From an uncultured Sphingomonadaceae bacterium (lineage in GTDB: Bacteria > Pseudomonadota > Alphaproteobacteria > Sphingomonadales > Sphingomonadaceae): a DNA stretch of 15,886 bases. Position numbers and translations under genes: made by a program. Each line of letters starts with the position of its first letter. Position 1 is the stretch's first letter. The notes under the pieces were generated by a model. The model saw only the letters and a list, made by a program, of their open reading frames with translations, was not told where the DNA came from and made no database searches. The stretch spans positions 1-15,886 of the forward strand of contig CAMLGC010000061.1 in assembly GCA_946479505.1 (NCBI GenBank), in the 5' to 3' direction. Shown one piece after another: positions 14,300 through 15,886 of the stretch.

Positions 14300-15189
14300 C
14301 CGCGCCTCATGGCGACCGCCTCGCCGAGCCCCCGCGCGACCCAGCCGAGCTTCGCCGCCGCGCTGGTGCGCACGCGGTGATCCCAGGCATGGGCGCCCTT
14401 CGTCATCACCTGCCGCGCGATGTCGCCGTAGATGCCTGCGGCGGTCAGCACCGCCCACGCCGCGCGAAAATCGAGCGCGCGCGTCGCCGGTCTCGCTCGC
14501 GCCTCCAGTTGCTCCGCCCGTTCGCCGAGCCGCCGCACGAGAACCACCAGCCGATTGCGGAACGGCGGCTTCAGATGCTGGCCAGGCGGAATATCCATCT
14601 CGGCCATCCACTCGATCGGCAGGTAGCAGCGCCCCGCGCGATCATCCTCCTCCACGTCGCGCATGATGTTGGCGAGCTGAAAGGCGCACCCGAGATCGTC
14701 GGCGCGGCCGAGCGTCTCGGCATCCTCCGGTGATACCCCCATCACGATCGCCATCATCCGGCCGACCACGCCCGCGACGTGGTAGCAATAAAGCATCAGA
14801 TCGGCCTCGCTGCGCGGGCGCCACTCCTCGGCATCGAGCGCGAACCCCGCGATCAGATCGCGTGGGAGCTCGGCGGGAATCGCGGTTTCGGCGACGAGGA
14901 GGCGCAGCGCGTCGAACGCCGGGTCGCCAACGATCTCGCCCGCCAGAGCCGCTTCGGTGCGCGCGGAGATCAGCGCCAATCGCGCCTGCGGATCGGCCAC
15001 GGCGTGGAGGTCGTGGCCATGATCCTGCCCGTCGGCGAGGTCGTCGCAGCGCCGGCACCAGGCGTAGAGCAGCCACGCTTGCTCACGCGTTTTCGCATCG
15101 AACAGCCGCGACGCGAGCGCGAAGCTCTTCGACCCCTTGGCGATCGACTCGCGCGCCGTCGCGACGATCGCATCGCGGCTGGGGGTCAC
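14296..15189 (-). CDS. crtB: phytoene/squalene synthase family protein, probable 15-cis-phytoene synthase
   Basis: A 297-residue head-to-head prenyl synthase; CrtB condenses two geranylgeranyl diphosphates to phytoene, the first committed step to carotenoids. Both Asp-rich magnesium-binding motifs are intact: CDDLAD with D49 and D53, and NIMRDVEED with D178 and D182, followed by AGRCYLP. YCYHVAGVVGRMMAIVMG (134-151) is typical of CrtB rather than squalene synthases, where HpnC/HpnD would be expected beside hopanoid genes. The start is GTG at 15187-15189, with AAGG seven bases upstream, and overlaps the upstream LOG stop as GTGA. crtI is not in the window. A squalene synthase role is the alternative. 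Confidence 0.88.
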   Translation of the reverse strand: MTPSRDAIVATARESIAKGSKSFALASRLFDAKTREQAWLLYAWCRRCDDLADGQDHGHDLHAVADPQARLALISARTEAALAGEIVGDPAFDALRLLVAETAIPAELPRDLIAGFALDAEEWRPRSEADLMLYCYHVAGVVGRMMAIVMGVSPEDAETLGRADDLGCAFQLANIMRDVEEDDRAGRCYLPIEWMAEMDIPPGQHLKPPFRNRLVVLVRRLGERAEQLEARARPATRALDFRAAWAVLTAAGIYGDIARQVMTKGAHAWDHRVRTSAAAKLGWVARGLGEAVAMRRG

Positions 15190-15770
15190 AGATCCGCCTT
15201 GTTCATCCGCGTGATCGGCGCGGCGAGCGGCTCGTGCGCGGCCATCTTGTCGAGCAGCGAATCGAGCGCGGCATCGACGATCAGCAGCTCGCGGTGCTGC
15301 GCGCGCAGGAAGCCGACTGCGCCCATCTTCTCCCAGAAGGCGACCAGCTCGTCATAATAGCCGCCGGTGTTGAGCAGCCCGACGGGCTTTGCGTGATAGC
15401 CGAGCTGCGCCCAGCTCAGCGCCTCCCACAATTCGTCCATCGTGCCGGTGCCGCCGGGGAGCGTGACGAAGCCGTCGGAAAGGTCGGTGAAGCGCGCCTT
15501 CCTTTCGTGCATCGTCTCGACGACGTGGAGCTCGCTCAAGCCCCGATGCGCGACCTCGGCATCGACCAAGGCCTGCGGGATCACCCCGATGACCTCGCCG
15601 CCCGCAGCAAGCGCGCTGTCCGCGACGGCGCCCATCAGCCCGAGCCGCCCGCCGCCATAGACAATACCGATTCCCCGCTCGGCGAGGCTGCGGCCGACGG
15701 CGCGGGCGGTGTCGATGTAAAGCGGATCAGCCGGCGTCGCCGACCCGCAATAGATAGCGAGGCGGTTCAT
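15186..15770 (-). CDS. LOG-family (TIGR00730) nucleoside 5'-monophosphate phosphoribohydrolase
   Basis: A 194-residue Rossmann-fold protein of the LOG family. Members cleave the N-glycosidic bond of cytokinin riboside 5'-monophosphates or of AMP, releasing base and ribose 5-phosphate. YGGGRLGLMG (38-47), the METMHERKA-type block (HERK at 88-91) and the signature LPGGTGTMDELWE (104-116) are all present with their conserved R and E residues, and length is normal. The start at 15770 has GGGAGG four bases upstream; the open frame beyond it is translated repeat and is excluded. The Shine-Dalgarno sits in the arm of an 8-base-pair hairpin contributed by the edge repeat. It is the first gene of an overlapping LOG-crtB-thioesterase operon. 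Whether the in vivo substrate is a cytokinin or AMP is not visible. Confidence 0.92.
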   Translation of the reverse strand: MNRLAIYCGSATPADPLYIDTARAVGRSLAERGIGIVYGGGRLGLMGAVADSALAAGGEVIGVIPQALVDAEVAHRGLSELHVVETMHERKARFTDLSDGFVTLPGGTGTMDELWEALSWAQLGYHAKPVGLLNTGGYYDELVAFWEKMGAVGFLRAQHRELLIVDAALDSLLDKMAAHEPLAAPITRMNKADL

Positions 15771-15774
15771 AATT

Positions 15775-15793
15775 CCTCCCCGGCACGGGGAGG
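15775..15793 (-). promoter_or_regulatory. hairpin covering the Shine-Dalgarno of the LOG gene
   Basis: In the leftward transcript the bases read CCTCCCCG-TGC-CGGGGAGG, then AATT and the start codon. The 8-base-pair stem includes the GGGGAGG ribosome-binding sequence in its 3' arm, so the folded form would hide it. The stem is GC-rich and the loop is only three bases. Whether it regulates translation is inference. Confidence 0.5.
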
Positions 15794-15886
15794 GGGACCA
15801 AGACGCGAAGCGGCTTGGTGGAGGGGGCCCTCCACCGGTGCGTTTCGTCGCAATCCCCGCCACCATGCTGCGCATCCCTCCCCGTG
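15775..15886. repeat. hairpin-rich intergenic repeat running off the window
   Basis: CACGGGGAGGG near 15785 recurs inverted as CCCTCCCCGTG at the last bases (15876-15886). Between them are ACCAAG...CTTGGT (15797-15819) and a perfect stem GGTGGAGGG/CCCTCCACC (15817-15836). The region has no convincing coding sequence. It looks like a dispersed intergenic repeat of GC-rich alphaproteobacteria, different from the REP copies elsewhere in the window, with its right boundary not visible. Confidence 0.6.

Noticed and set aside
12920..14380. 486-codon + strand open frame beyond the acyl-CoA dehydrogenase
   Set aside because: A shadow frame that runs through a repeat and then antisense to the thioesterase and crtB.
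15771..15875. N-terminal extension of the LOG protein to 15875
   Set aside because: The extra residues are translated hairpin-rich repeat, and the ATG at 15770 has a perfect ribosome site and the family's usual N-terminus.

Overview
The window is a GC-rich, gene-dense piece of chromosome from an alphaproteobacterium, most likely a sphingomonad (family-level inference). The evidence is the form of the L28, PhaB, CrtB and ferrochelatase proteins, the many ATGA/GTGA gene overlaps, and repeated CTCCCGCCTTCGCGGGAG-type palindromes, which I associate with sphingomonad genomes. No phage, insertion sequence, CRISPR, tRNA or rRNA gene is visible. No stretch over 300 bases lacks a gene; the largest gaps are 10835-11082, 6892-7133, 1820-2033 and 1249-1447.

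Layout from left to right: the 3' end of rpmB (+) converges on an exported phytase-like esterase gene (-), overlapping it by 23 bases. A small exported glycine-zipper protein (+) follows, closed by a strong terminator. A leftward block holds a Tat-signal molybdopterin oxidoreductase large subunit and hemH (4-base overlap), then phaB and a DUF2236/MpaB-like oxygenase gene. A TonB-dependent receptor resembling zinc receptor ZnuD (+) has a Zur-like box in front of it and ends tail to tail with galE (-), the two stop codons sharing one CTAG. msrA (+) follows, divergent from galE. A repeat-rich gap leads to an L-threonylcarbamoyladenylate synthase gene (-), which is divergent from a large acyl-CoA dehydrogenase gene (+). 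The right end is a tightly overlapping leftward operon: LOG-family phosphoribohydrolase, phytoene synthase crtB and a 4HBT thioesterase. Beyond it lies another repeat running off the window.

Most genes are ordinary metabolism: tRNA t6A modification, heme, carotenoid and acyl-CoA chemistry, PHB-type reduction, UDP-sugar epimerisation, methionine sulfoxide repair and probable zinc uptake. I see no new defence or mobile system. The most unusual signal is the behaviour of the palindromic repeats. One 66-base copy lies wholly inside the threonylcarbamoyl-AMP synthase gene and is translated in frame as an interdomain linker. A nested repeat downstream supplies the same gene's stop codon. A repeat at the right edge forms a hairpin that includes the Shine-Dalgarno sequence of the LOG gene.
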